Shown here: positions 9,233 through 17,264 of the stretch, in pieces
Layout of the letters: every line of letters begins with the position of its first letter
Position numbering within the stretch: position 1 is the stretch's first letter
Assembly (NCBI RefSeq): GCF_902859645.1
Contig: NZ_CADIJR010000014.1
Location: 1-64,000 of the forward strand
Origin: Achromobacter insuavis
Lineage (GTDB): Bacteria > Pseudomonadota > Gammaproteobacteria > Burkholderiales > Burkholderiaceae_B
Direction of reading: 5' to 3'
DNA: 64,000 nucleotides
Notes under the pieces: generated by a model
The model's input: only the letters and a program-made list of their open reading frames with translations
Told to the model about the DNA's origin: nothing
The model's database searches: none
Position numbers and translations under genes: made by a program

Positions 9233-9835
9233 TCAACGCATGTTGCCGATGATGGACGAACGGCTGTCCTGCATCTTCTTGATGAAGTTGGTCATGACGT
9301 CGAACGCCTCGTTGCGCTTGTTGGTCATGCCTTGCAGGCGGGTCATGTCCATCTGCTGGGTGTTCGACAGCGCGTCCACCTTGTTCTTGATGGCCTGGAT
9401 GGCCGTATCGAGGCTGCCCTTGGTGACCTTGCTGATGCCGCCATCCACCTGCAGCTGGTACTTGTCGGTGTTCAGGTCGACGCCCGCCTCGCCCATCGCC
9501 TTCCACATGGAATCGCGCATCTGGTTGTAGCGGTTGTCGTTCTCCGTGCCCGCCTTGTTCCAGTCGGGGATGCCGCCATCCTGCATCTTGGTGGCGCCGT
9601 CCTTGCCGGACTTGAACAGGCCGACCAGTGCATTCAGGCTGTTCATGGCGTCATTCAGCTTGGCGATCTGCTCGTTGCGGTTCTGCACTTCCTTGATCTG
9701 GTTCTGCAGCTGGGCGTCGAGCAGCTTGACGCGTTCGTTCTGCACCGCCATCAGGGCGGTTTCCAGGTCCATGCTGGATATGTCGATACCGCCGATGTTG
9801 CCGGCGCCGTTCGCGCCGCCCACTGGTCCGCTCAT
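9233..9835 (-). CDS. bsp22: Bsp22-type T3SS tip-filament protein, paralogue 1 (short)
   Basis: A 200-residue protein whose C-terminal 30 residues (through TNKRNEAFDVMTNF to SSIIGNMR) match what I know of Bordetella Bsp22, the self-polymerising filament on the needle tip. The N-terminal coiled coil starts with MDLETALMAVQN, and a variable centre lies between the two helical ends. The ATG at 9835 follows GGAG at a good distance. The length is close to Bordetella Bsp22. It is the downstream member of a tandem pair, so which copy is the functional equivalent is open. Confidence 0.9.
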   Translation of the reverse strand: MSGPVGGANGAGNIGGIDISSMDLETALMAVQNERVKLLDAQLQNQIKEVQNRNEQIAKLNDAMNSLNALVGLFKSGKDGATKMQDGGIPDWNKAGTENDNRYNQMRDSMWKAMGEAGVDLNTDKYQLQVDGGISKVTKGSLDTAIQAIKNKVDALSNTQQMDMTRLQGMTNKRNEAFDVMTNFIKKMQDSRSSIIGNMR

Positions 9836-9980
9836 GCCTATCTCCAATTAGTGAGAGGGTTCCGTCGGCCAAGGCCTTCGGGTTTCCCCTGAGACCGCGT
9901 GCTTCCGGTCCCCATGCCGCTTGAGTAACCGGGCCGGCGCGCGAGTTCCACGCCGTCGCCGTTTTTTTGCCCGGCGCGCC

Positions 9981-10706
9981 TCAGCGCATGTTGCCGATGA
10001 TGGAGGAACGACTGTCCTGCATCTTCTTGACGAAATTCGTCATGACGTCGAAGGCCTCGTTGCGCTTGTTGGTCAGGCCCTGCAGGCGCAACATCTCCAT
10101 CTGCTGGGTATTGCCCAGGGCGTCCACCTGGTTCTTGGCGTTGGCGATGTCGCTCTTGTTGGTCTCGATGGCGGCGGCATTCGCCTTGACGCTGGCCTCG
10201 AGACCGGCCACCTTGCTGGCGATCTGATCCACCCAGCCCTGCACCACGCGGCCCTTGGCGTCCATGGTGCCGTTGCCATCCACGTCGCGCGGCGCATCCG
10301 CGCCGCCCGGCACGGTCAGCCCGGCCTGCTTGATCTGGTCCAGGGTGGCGTGGGAAAGCGCCTTGTCGTCGCCCTGCCCCCAGGACAGGCCGTACCAACC
10401 TTCGGGGTTGGGGCATTTGCTGGCCGCGAGCCGTCCCTGCAGATCCTTCAGTTCGGCGATCTGCTGCTGCATTGACAGGCTGGACGCTTCGAGCTTGTTG
10501 TTCTCGGCGCCCTTCGCGGTGATCGACTCGTTCAAGCCCGCGATCTGCGTATTGCGGGCGTTGACCGACTCCAGCTGATCGCGCAGCGAATTCTCGAGCA
10601 GCCGCGCCCGCTGGTTCTGGACCGCCAGCAGGGCAGTCTCCAGATCCATGCCCTTCAAGTCCATCGCCCCAATATTGCTCGCACCCGCACCGGTCACCGT
10701 GGACAT
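9981..10706 (-). CDS. Bsp22-type T3SS tip-filament protein, paralogue 2 (long)
   Basis: A 241-residue paralogue of the next gene downstream. The last 47 residues agree at 42 positions, and the N-terminal MDLETAL(L/M)AVQN block is shared. The middle is unrelated in length and sequence: it is longer and includes a segment CPNPEGWYGLSWGQ and an acidic loop DVDGNGTMD at residues 141-149. The start has a strong AAGGAG site. It is the first gene of the minus arm, fired from the divergent region at 10707-10928. Probably a second tip-filament subunit or a specialised cap. That role is inferred. Confidence 0.88.
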   Translation of the reverse strand: MSTVTGAGASNIGAMDLKGMDLETALLAVQNQRARLLENSLRDQLESVNARNTQIAGLNESITAKGAENNKLEASSLSMQQQIAELKDLQGRLAASKCPNPEGWYGLSWGQGDDKALSHATLDQIKQAGLTVPGGADAPRDVDGNGTMDAKGRVVQGWVDQIASKVAGLEASVKANAAAIETNKSDIANAKNQVDALGNTQQMEMLRLQGLTNKRNEAFDVMTNFVKKMQDSRSSIIGNMR

Positions 10707-10928
10707 CTTCCCTTCTCCTTGAACCGACGGGCCCGCCGCGCGGGGCGGTAACCCGGGTTAACCCTGAAAAAACCACACCCCCGGCGCCCATCGCCCTGGA
10801 ATGCCTGCTTGCCGTGTTGGTAACGAAAGCCTCGCCACGGTTCCATCGACGAACGATGGAACTTTCCCCGCCCAACCGTTACTACCCCTGACTGTGCGCG
10901 GCCTTCGTCCGCCGTTCCTCGCGCCTTC
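10707..10928. promoter_or_regulatory. Divergent control region of the T3SS locus
   Basis: 222 bases separate the start of the minus arm (Bsp22-type paralogue) from bopN on the plus strand, so both T3SS arms must be driven from here. It contains a near-palindrome around CCCGGG with GGTTAAC/GTTACC arms (about 10747-10763), the GGTAACGAAAG element at 10819-10829 and a perfect 9-5-9 inverted repeat at 10840-10862. On the minus strand GGAACC (10844-10839) resembles the -35 half of HrpL-type sigma promoters. I cannot find a convincing matching -10, so no promoter is assigned. Confidence 0.6.
10840..10862. repeat. Perfect 9-5-9 inverted repeat between the T3SS arms
   Basis: GTTCCATCG, a 5-base spacer ACGAA, then CGATGGAAC. 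The arms match at all nine positions. It lies 66 bases before the bopN start and 133 bases before the other arm. It could be a dimeric regulator's operator, or a 5' hairpin in the bopN leader RNA. Confidence 0.75.
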
Positions 10929-12029
10929 ATGAACCGTATCGACGCCGGCCTGCCCCCTTCCGCTTTCTCGTCCACGACCTCGCAAGCCGCCCCCCAGAGC
11001 GGCCAGCAGCAGGTCGGCACGATGCTGGGCCAGGCCGCCGTGGCGGTGGATGGCGAGATCTCGCTGGCGGATTCGGCCGAGGAACTCAGCCTGCACATGG
11101 CCGAGAAGACCGAGGACAAGCACCACGCCGAACGCAAGATCGGCCGCGACGCCCCGCTGCAGCTGCTCAGCGCCGAGGCCATCGTGGCCTACCTGGCCGA
11201 GTCGCACGACGCCGACGCCCAGGAAAAGCTGATCGAACTGGCGCGCCACCTGCTGGCCGGCGGCGCCGATCCGCGCCAGGCCGCCGCCCGCGCCTTCGGC
11301 GATGCCGCCGGCCAGTACCTCGGCCTGCAGTACGCGCTGCGCCAGGGCGAACGCGACGGCGCCCCCGAGGACGTGCTGGACGGCCTGCGCGAAGCGCTGG
11401 CCGACCTGGAGCTGGAAAGCGGCCCGCAGATACGCGCCAGCCTGAACACCATCGGCGCGGCCGCCGGCTATGCCGGCGACGCCCGCGGCGTGGCCGACTT
11501 CCAGCGCACCTACCAGGACGTGGTGCTGGGCGAAGCGTCGCTGGCCAAGACCCTGGCGCTGGCGCTGGAGCGCTTCGGCGGCAAGGACGTCGGCCGCGGC
11601 CTGCAGCAGCTGATCCAGGCGCTCGGCCAGGACCTGGCGGCGGCGCGCCCGTCCACCAGCCCGGACCGGCTGCAGGCGCTGATGCAGGATCTGTATCAGC
11701 TGGGCGTGGCGGTCACCGTGCTGGATGGCTGCGGCGAACTGGGCGACAAGATGGCGCGGGAACACGGCAAGCCGTTGGCGGCCGATCAACTGATGCGCGA
11801 CCTGGTCAACGTCAGCAACGAGAAGTGGATCTCCGAATCGCGCTTCGCGGCCCTGGCGGCCAGCCACGGCGCCGACAGCGTCGCCGCGCGCATCACCTTC
11901 CTGGGCGGCGTGCGCGCGGTGCTCAAGGACCTGCCGCTGCCGATGTACCCCGACGCGGATGCCCGCCAGTCCGTCCTGGGCGCGGCGCAACTGGCCCTGG
12001 ATGCGGCCATCGACGAGGAATACGAATGA
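10929..12029 (+). CDS. bopN: T3SS gatekeeper BopN (SctW, YopN/HrpJ family)
   Basis: A 366-residue gatekeeper that blocks early effector release and sets the order of translocator and effector export. The N-terminus is polar and secretion-signal-like. A HrpJ-type helical core follows (HHAERKIGRDAPLQLLSAEAIVAYLAE). The C-terminal part (WISESRFAALAASHG... ITFLGGVRAVLKDLP) resembles TyeA, so the YopN and TyeA functions appear to be on one chain. First gene of the plus arm; its stop overlaps the next start (ATGA). Confidence 0.92.
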   Translation: MNRIDAGLPPSAFSSTTSQAAPQSGQQQVGTMLGQAAVAVDGEISLADSAEELSLHMAEKTEDKHHAERKIGRDAPLQLLSAEAIVAYLAESHDADAQEKLIELARHLLAGGADPRQAAARAFGDAAGQYLGLQYALRQGERDGAPEDVLDGLREALADLELESGPQIRASLNTIGAAAGYAGDARGVADFQRTYQDVVLGEASLAKTLALALERFGGKDVGRGLQQLIQALGQDLAAARPSTSPDRLQALMQDLYQLGVAVTVLDGCGELGDKMAREHGKPLAADQLMRDLVNVSNEKWISESRFAALAASHGADSVAARITFLGGVRAVLKDLPLPMYPDADARQSVLGAAQLALDAAIDEEYE

Positions 12030-12406
12030 ACAGCCTGGATCGCGCCCTGGGCGCCTTCGGCGAGACCATCGGCCTGGACCGGCTGGCCCTGGGGCCCGGC
12101 GGCAACCTGGCGCTGCAGCTGGACTCGGGCCGTCGGGTCGCCATCGAGGCGGCCGACACCGAGGTGCTGGTCTACGTCTCGGATCCGGTGCCCTACGACG
12201 CCCCGACGCGCCTGCTGCAGGCCTGGCGGCGGGCGCACCATTCGCGCCTGGCCGGCTATCCGGTGCAGGCCGCCCTGCGCGACCAGGACGGCATTCCCCG
12301 GCTGCTGGCGCTGACCCGCCTGCCCGCCGACCAGGCCGACGCCGCCGCGCTGCGGCGCGCGGCGGACACGCTGGCGCGCTGGCTCGACGACGCGCGCGCC
12401 GACTGA
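12026..12406 (+). CDS. Class I (CesT-like) T3SS chaperone, probably for BopN
   Basis: A 126-residue small acidic protein starting within the bopN stop codon (ATGA at 12026-12029). The pattern fits the alpha-beta-beta-beta-alpha fold of secretion chaperones: an N-terminal helix, strands ALGPGGNLALQL, RVAIEAADTEVLVYVSD, then a C-terminal helix (ADTLARWLDDARAD). In Yersinia the YopN homologue needs the SycN-YscB chaperone pair; this gene is in the right place to be such a partner. Assignment is by fold pattern and position. Confidence 0.75.
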   Translation: MNSLDRALGAFGETIGLDRLALGPGGNLALQLDSGRRVAIEAADTEVLVYVSDPVPYDAPTRLLQAWRRAHHSRLAGYPVQAALRDQDGIPRLLALTRLPADQADAAALRRAADTLARWLDDARAD

Positions 12407-12430
12407 CCCCGGAACGGAGACCCTCACACC

Positions 12431-12838
12431 ATGTCCGATATGCGCATCAGCGGCTTCGCCTTCGACCGGGGCCTGGACGGCATCACCTACGCCGGCCGCG
12501 AGGCCGCCGGCCAGCACCTGCCCGAACGCCAGGAACTGGCGCCGCCGGCCGACGGCGTCAAGGCGCAGCTGGCCCAGCTGCTCGACACGCCGAACATCGA
12601 CCGCTACCTCGACAGCCAGCTGCGCCCCACGGTCGCCAACCGCGACCTGCTGCTGCCCGGCAAGTTCGCCCAGGCCCTGCAGGCGACGCTGGATGGCCTG
12701 TCCGCCGCGGCCGAGCAGAGCCAGGACCGCAATCCCGAGGACGCCCGCGCGCTGAACCGCGCGGTGCGGCTGCTCAAGGACGAGGCCGGCCTGCGCGAGC
12801 TGGTCGCCATGTACCGCAGCGCGCTGTACCAGGGATGA
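12431..12838 (+). CDS. T3SS export component SctX (YscX-like)
   Basis: A 135-residue protein resembling YscX/PscX: a short N-terminal secretion-like region, then LPERQELAPPADGVKAQLAQLL and a helical C-terminus ending LLKDEAGLRELVAMYRSALYQ. SctX is an early-exported substrate that binds SctY and SctV and is required for needle assembly in the Yersinia/Pseudomonas-type systems. The sctY-like gene and bcrD (sctV) follow directly, the same order as in Yersinia. Confidence 0.8.
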   Translation: MSDMRISGFAFDRGLDGITYAGREAAGQHLPERQELAPPADGVKAQLAQLLDTPNIDRYLDSQLRPTVANRDLLLPGKFAQALQATLDGLSAAAEQSQDRNPEDARALNRAVRLLKDEAGLRELVAMYRSALYQG

Positions 12839-13206
12839 CCGCCGCCATGCCCCTGACGCCCGACGCCCGCGAGCTGCTCAGCCTGCTGGCCTATGTCTAC
12901 CTGGAAAACAACCGCCCCGAAAAGACCGCCGTGGTGCTGAACGCGCTGCGCACGCTGGGGCTGGCCGACCCTCGCCAGCTCGCCACGCTGGCGCTGGCGC
13001 AACTGCGCGCCGGCAAGCCCGACGCGGCCCTGTCGACACTGGACCAGCTGGCCATGCAGGGCGGCGTCGACGCGCCCTTCCACCTGATCCGCTCGCAGGC
13101 CCTGCTGGCCCTGGAGCGTCGCGACGAGGCCGCCGCGGCCATGCGCGCCTACGTTGCCCTGCGCCCCGCCGCGGCGGCCGCGCCCACCGAAGCAGAAACG
13201 ACTTGA
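12835..13206 (+). CDS. T3SS chaperone SctY (YscY-like, TPR)
   Basis: A 123-residue TPR protein (ELLSLLAYVYLENNRPEKTAVVLNAL, TLALAQLRAGKPDAALSTL, SQALLALERRDEAAAAM). It overlaps the sctX stop by 4 bases and precedes sctV. YscY is the chaperone of YscX, and the pair docks on SctV. An internal ATG at 12847 is an alternative start. Confidence 0.82.
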   Translation: MTAAMPLTPDARELLSLLAYVYLENNRPEKTAVVLNALRTLGLADPRQLATLALAQLRAGKPDAALSTLDQLAMQGGVDAPFHLIRSQALLALERRDEAAAAMRAYVALRPAAAAAPTEAETT

Positions 13207-13214
13207 GCCGCCCC

Positions 13215-15308
13215 ATGCAAGCCCTGAACCGCGTCGTCGCCGCCGCCACCAGCCGCAACGATATCGTCCTGGCGGTCCTGATCGTCTCGATCATCTTCAT
13301 GATGATCCTGCCGCTGCCGACGACCCTGGTCGACGTGCTGATCGGCGCCAACATGACGCTGTCGGCGATCCTGCTGATGGTGGCCATGTACCTGCCGTCG
13401 CCGCTGGCGTTCTCGTCGTTCCCGTCGGTGCTGCTGGTCACCACGCTGTTCCGCCTGGGCATCTCGATCGCCACCACCCGCCTGATCCTGCTGCAGGGCG
13501 ACGCCGGCCACATCATCGAGACCTTCGGCAACTTCGTGGTCGGCGGCAACCTGATCGTCGGCCTGGTGGTGTTCCTGATCCTCACCATCGTGCAGTTCGT
13601 GGTCATCACCAAGGGCGCCGAGCGGGTGGCCGAAGTGGCGGCGCGCTTCTCGCTGGACGCCATGCCCGGCAAGCAGATGTCGATCGACGCCGACCTGCGC
13701 GCCGGCACCATCGACATGGACGAGGCGCGCAAACGCCGCTCGGTGGTCGAAAAGGAAAGCCAGCTCTACGGCGCCATGGACGGCGCCATGAAGTTCGTCA
13801 AGGGCGACGCCATCGCCGGACTCATCATCGTCGCGGTCAACCTGCTCGGCGGCATCCTGATCGGCACCATGCAGCGCGGCCTGACCGCCGGCGAAGCCGT
13901 GCAGGTGTACTCGATCCTGACGATCGGCGACGGCCTCATCGCGCAGATCCCGGCGCTCTTCATCGCCATCTGCGCCGGCATCATCGTGACCCGGGTGCAG
14001 ACCGGCGACGGCCCCTCCAACGTCGGCAAGGACATCGGCGCCCAGGTGCTGGCGCAGCCGCGCGCGCTCTTGATCGCCGCCGCCATCGCGGTCGGCATGG
14101 GCCTGATCCCGGGCATGCCGACCCTGACCTTCCTGGCGCTGGCCGCGGTGGTGGGCACCATCGGCTTCGTGCTGCTGCGCGGCACGCGCAAGGTGGTGGA
14201 CGAAAAGACGGGCGAGATCACCGAGATCCCGGCGCTGGCGGCCGACGGCCAGAAACCGCAGGCCAGGCCACGCGCCGACGGCAGCGCCGAATTCGCGCCC
14301 ACCCTGCCGCTGATGATCGACGTGGCCGCCGCGCTGCAACGCAGCTTCGATGCCGACGAACTGAACGACGAGCTGCTGAAGATCCGCCGCGCGCTCTACT
14401 TCGACCTGGGCGTGCCGTTCCCCGGCATCCAGCTGCGCTTCAACGACGCCCTGCCGACGGACACGTACAACATCCTGCTGTCCGAAGTGCCGGTGTCGCA
14501 GGGCAAGCTGCGGCCCGGCGCGGTGCTGGTGCGCGATACCGAGCAGAACCTGCAGGCGCTGCAGGTGCCCTACGAAACCGACAAGCGCTTCCTGCCCAAC
14601 ATGCCCACGCTGTGGGTCGAAGCGAGCCTGGCGCCGACGCTGTCGGCCGCCGGCATCCCGTTCCTGGACCCGCACCAGGTGCTGACCTGGCATCTGGCCT
14701 TCGTGCTGAAGAAATATTCGTCGGACTTCATCGGCATCCAGGAAACCCGCTTCCTGCTGACGGCGATGGAAGACCGCTTCCCCGACCTGGTCAAGGAAGC
14801 GCTGCGCGTCATGCCGGTGCAGAAGATCGCCGAGATCCTGCAGCGGCTGGTGTCCGAGGACATCTCGGTGCGCAACCTGCGCGCCGTGCTGGAAGCGCTG
14901 ATCGAATGGGGCCAGAAAGAAAAGGACTCGGTGCTGCTGACCGAGTACGTGCGGGTCTCGCTCAAGCGCCACATCAGCTACAAGTATTCCAGCGGCCAGA
15001 ACATCCTGCCCGCCTACCTGCTGGCGCCCAACGTCGAAGAGACGGTGCGCGGCGCCATCCGCCAGACCTCGGCGGGCAGCTACCTGGCGCTCGACCCCAA
15101 CGCCTCGCGCAAGCTGGTGGACAACATCAAGCGCGCCACCGGCGACCTGACCGCCGCGGCGCAGAAGCCGGTGCTGCTGACCTCGATGGACATCCGCCGC
15201 TACCTGCGCAAGATGATCGAGCAGGACCTGTACGAGCTGCCGGTGCTGTCCTACCAGGAGCTGACCCAGGAAATCAACGTACAGCCGCTGGCCAGGGTGG
15301 ACCTGTGA
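13215..15308 (+). CDS. bcrD: T3SS export gate protein BcrD (SctV)
   Basis: About 697 residues, FHIPEP/LcrD family. Hydrophobic helices fill roughly the first 320 residues, with the family signatures FRLGISIATTRLILL, GNFVVGGNLIVG and RFSLDAMPGKQMSIDADLRAG. A large cytoplasmic domain follows that forms the nonameric ring receiving chaperone-substrate complexes. The ATG at 13215 is used; a TTG at 13203 overlapping the sctY stop would add four residues and also fits. Confidence 0.97.
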   Translation: MQALNRVVAAATSRNDIVLAVLIVSIIFMMILPLPTTLVDVLIGANMTLSAILLMVAMYLPSPLAFSSFPSVLLVTTLFRLGISIATTRLILLQGDAGHIIETFGNFVVGGNLIVGLVVFLILTIVQFVVITKGAERVAEVAARFSLDAMPGKQMSIDADLRAGTIDMDEARKRRSVVEKESQLYGAMDGAMKFVKGDAIAGLIIVAVNLLGGILIGTMQRGLTAGEAVQVYSILTIGDGLIAQIPALFIAICAGIIVTRVQTGDGPSNVGKDIGAQVLAQPRALLIAAAIAVGMGLIPGMPTLTFLALAAVVGTIGFVLLRGTRKVVDEKTGEITEIPALAADGQKPQARPRADGSAEFAPTLPLMIDVAAALQRSFDADELNDELLKIRRALYFDLGVPFPGIQLRFNDALPTDTYNILLSEVPVSQGKLRPGAVLVRDTEQNLQALQVPYETDKRFLPNMPTLWVEASLAPTLSAAGIPFLDPHQVLTWHLAFVLKKYSSDFIGIQETRFLLTAMEDRFPDLVKEALRVMPVQKIAEILQRLVSEDISVRNLRAVLEALIEWGQKEKDSVLLTEYVRVSLKRHISYKYSSGQNILPAYLLAPNVEETVRGAIRQTSAGSYLALDPNASRKLVDNIKRATGDLTAAAQKPVLLTSMDIRRYLRKMIEQDLYELPVLSYQELTQEINVQPLARVDL

Positions 15309-15333
15309 ACACGCCCGCAACCGGAGTCCCCTC

Positions 15334-16668
15334 ATGAGCGAAGCGCTGGAACTGCGCGTGCTGTCCGGCCTGCATCGCGACGCGCGCTGCCAGGTCGCGG
15401 ACGGCGCGGTGCTGGGCGCCGACCCGGCCTGCGACATCGTGCTGGCCGACGACGGCATGGGCCCGCGCGCCGCGCGCGTGCGCATCGGCGAGGGCGGCTG
15501 GGACCTGGCGCTGGACGGTGCCGCGCCCAACCCGCAGCCCGGCACGCCGTTCAACCGGCCGGTGCCGCTCGGCCCGGTCTGGATCACCGTGGCCCGTCGC
15601 GGCGACCCCTGGACCAACGCGCCCGATGCCGCCAACGACGCGCTGGCGCGCGCGGCGGTCGAACCGGCAGCGGCGCCCGAAGCGACGCCCGCCGTCGCGC
15701 CGGCGCCAAGCGACGAAGACCGCCAGCTGGAACGGCGCCTGCCGCTGCCGCCCGCGCAGGGCCGGCGCCGCAAGCGCGACTCCTGGCCCATGGCGCTGGG
15801 CCTGGCCGCGGTGGTGCTCACCATCGTCGTCGCCATCGTCCTGACCCTGATGCCGCAATCGACCGCCAGCCGCGCGCCGCAGGTCGACCCGCGCCTGGCC
15901 GCCGCGGAAAAATCCGTGGGGCAGATCTCCGCGGTGTTCGAGCGCATGGGCCTGACCTCGCGCCTGCACGTCTCGATGGCGCGCGATGGCGTGGTGACGG
16001 TGTCCGGCTGGGTGCGCAACGCCGCCGAGCAGGACGCCGTGGCGTCGGCGCTGTCGCAGATCTGGCCCATGCCCGCCATGCGCATCAGCAACGAAGACGA
16101 GGTGGTGCGCACCGCCCGCGCCGCGCTGCGCGCCTTCAACGTGCGTTACGAGCCGCGCTACGAGGGCGATGGCCGCCTGAACGTCGTCGGCATCGCCAGC
16201 AGCGCGCGCGAGCGCGCCTCGGCGCTGGATGCGCTGCGCGCGCAACTGCCCGGCATGACGGTGCTGGGCAACGCCATCGCGCTGACGCAGCAGCTGAGCG
16301 ACACCCTGTCCAGCCAGCTGGTGGACGCGGGCCTGTCCGGCGTCACCCTCGCCTGGAAACCCGATCACCTGGAGATCGCCGCGGGTGCGCTCGACGACGA
16401 CCAGCAGGCGCGCCTGCAGGACGTGCTGAACGAGTTCAACCAGAACCACCTCGGCGTCGCCCGGCTGGCCGCGACCAGCGCTTCGCCAGCGGCCGACAGC
16501 GTGCCATTCGTGATCCGCAGCGTGGTCGGCGGGCCGCAGCCCTTCATCGTGCTCGAGGACGGCAGCAAGCTGCTGGTGGGCGGCGTCTACCGCAAGTACC
16601 GCCTGGTCTCCGTGGAAAACACCCGCATCATTTTCGAAGGCCCGCGCGCCGCCATCGTGACGCGCTGA
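15334..16668 (+). CDS. bscD: T3SS inner-membrane ring protein SctD
   Basis: A 444-residue single-pass protein with the SctD layout. An FHA-like cytoplasmic domain (about residues 1-92) and a Pro/Ala linker precede a membrane helix at about 151-173, after the basic GRRRKRDS. The periplasmic part carries repeated ring-building domains. It forms the outer ring at the inner membrane around SctJ. It follows bcrD by 25 bases and precedes bscE and bscF. Confidence 0.9.
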   Translation: MSEALELRVLSGLHRDARCQVADGAVLGADPACDIVLADDGMGPRAARVRIGEGGWDLALDGAAPNPQPGTPFNRPVPLGPVWITVARRGDPWTNAPDAANDALARAAVEPAAAPEATPAVAPAPSDEDRQLERRLPLPPAQGRRRKRDSWPMALGLAAVVLTIVVAIVLTLMPQSTASRAPQVDPRLAAAEKSVGQISAVFERMGLTSRLHVSMARDGVVTVSGWVRNAAEQDAVASALSQIWPMPAMRISNEDEVVRTARAALRAFNVRYEPRYEGDGRLNVVGIASSARERASALDALRAQLPGMTVLGNAIALTQQLSDTLSSQLVDAGLSGVTLAWKPDHLEIAAGALDDDQQARLQDVLNEFNQNHLGVARLAATSASPAADSVPFVIRSVVGGPQPFIVLEDGSKLLVGGVYRKYRLVSVENTRIIFEGPRAAIVTR

Positions 16669-16693
16669 CCACTCACCCAGATCCCCTGACACC

Positions 16694-16966
16694 ATGACCG
16701 ATCCGACCGCCCTGACCGAACTGGAACAACGCCTGGCCGCCCCTGGCGGCGCCGCGTTGCGCGCCGAACTGGCACAGCGCCTCGCCGAACTGGAGCAAGG
16801 CGCCAACCAGCGCCTGGACTCGGGCCTGGTGCCGGTGGCTTTCCAGCAATACCAGGCGGTGGCGCAGGCTGCCGCCGCCGCGCGCGAGGTGCTGGCCGCG
16901 CTGCCGCTTGATCCCCGGGATGGCGCCGACGCGCCGCCCGCCGCTTTTTCTCCCCTGAATCGCTAG
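16694..16966 (+). CDS. bscE: Needle co-chaperone SctE-type protein (YscE-like)
   Basis: A 90-residue helical protein (LTELEQRLAAPGGAALRAELAQRLAELEQ... FQQYQAVAQAAAAAREVL) directly upstream of the needle gene. Its size and two-helix hairpin pattern fit YscE/PscE, which with YscG-like TPR proteins keeps the needle subunit soluble before export. Only 10 bases separate it from bscF. Confidence 0.78.
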   Translation: MTDPTALTELEQRLAAPGGAALRAELAQRLAELEQGANQRLDSGLVPVAFQQYQAVAQAAAAAREVLAALPLDPRDGADAPPAAFSPLNR

Positions 16967-16976
16967 GAGACGCACC

Positions 16977-17243
16977 ATGGCTTTGAACGGTTTGACCGGC
17001 TCGTCCGGCCTGAATTTCAACAGCGTGAACAGCACGATCTACGACAGCATCCGTTCGCAGGAAAGCAACCTGCAGACGACGCTGTCCAACCTGCGCACCA
17101 ATGCCGACGGCAGCGTGTCGCAAGCGGACATGCTGAAGATGCAGCAACAGGTGCAACAGTGGACCATGCTGATCGAGATCCAGAGCACGATCACCAAGCA
17201 GATCGCGGACTCGCTCAAGGGCGTGATCCAGAAAGCCAGCTGA
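16977..17243 (+). CDS. bscF: T3SS needle subunit SctF
   Basis: An 88-residue needle protein of standard size. It has a helix-turn-helix hairpin with a polar N-terminus and a C-terminal helix MLKMQQQVQQWTMLIEIQSTITKQIADSLKGVIQKAS, the conserved interface that packs the needle. A strong AGGAG ribosome site precedes the ATG, fitting high expression. Last gene of the plus-arm structural block. Confidence 0.95.
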   Translation: MALNGLTGSSGLNFNSVNSTIYDSIRSQESNLQTTLSNLRTNADGSVSQADMLKMQQQVQQWTMLIEIQSTITKQIADSLKGVIQKAS

Positions 17244-17264
17244 GCCGGCCTCCCCCGCGCGGGG

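Noticed and set aside
13149-16139. A very long minus-strand open frame opposite bcrD and bscD
   Set aside because: The product is a low-complexity His/Arg/Gly-rich chain with no domain. The plus-strand genes have clear family motifs; such shadows are common in GC-rich DNA.
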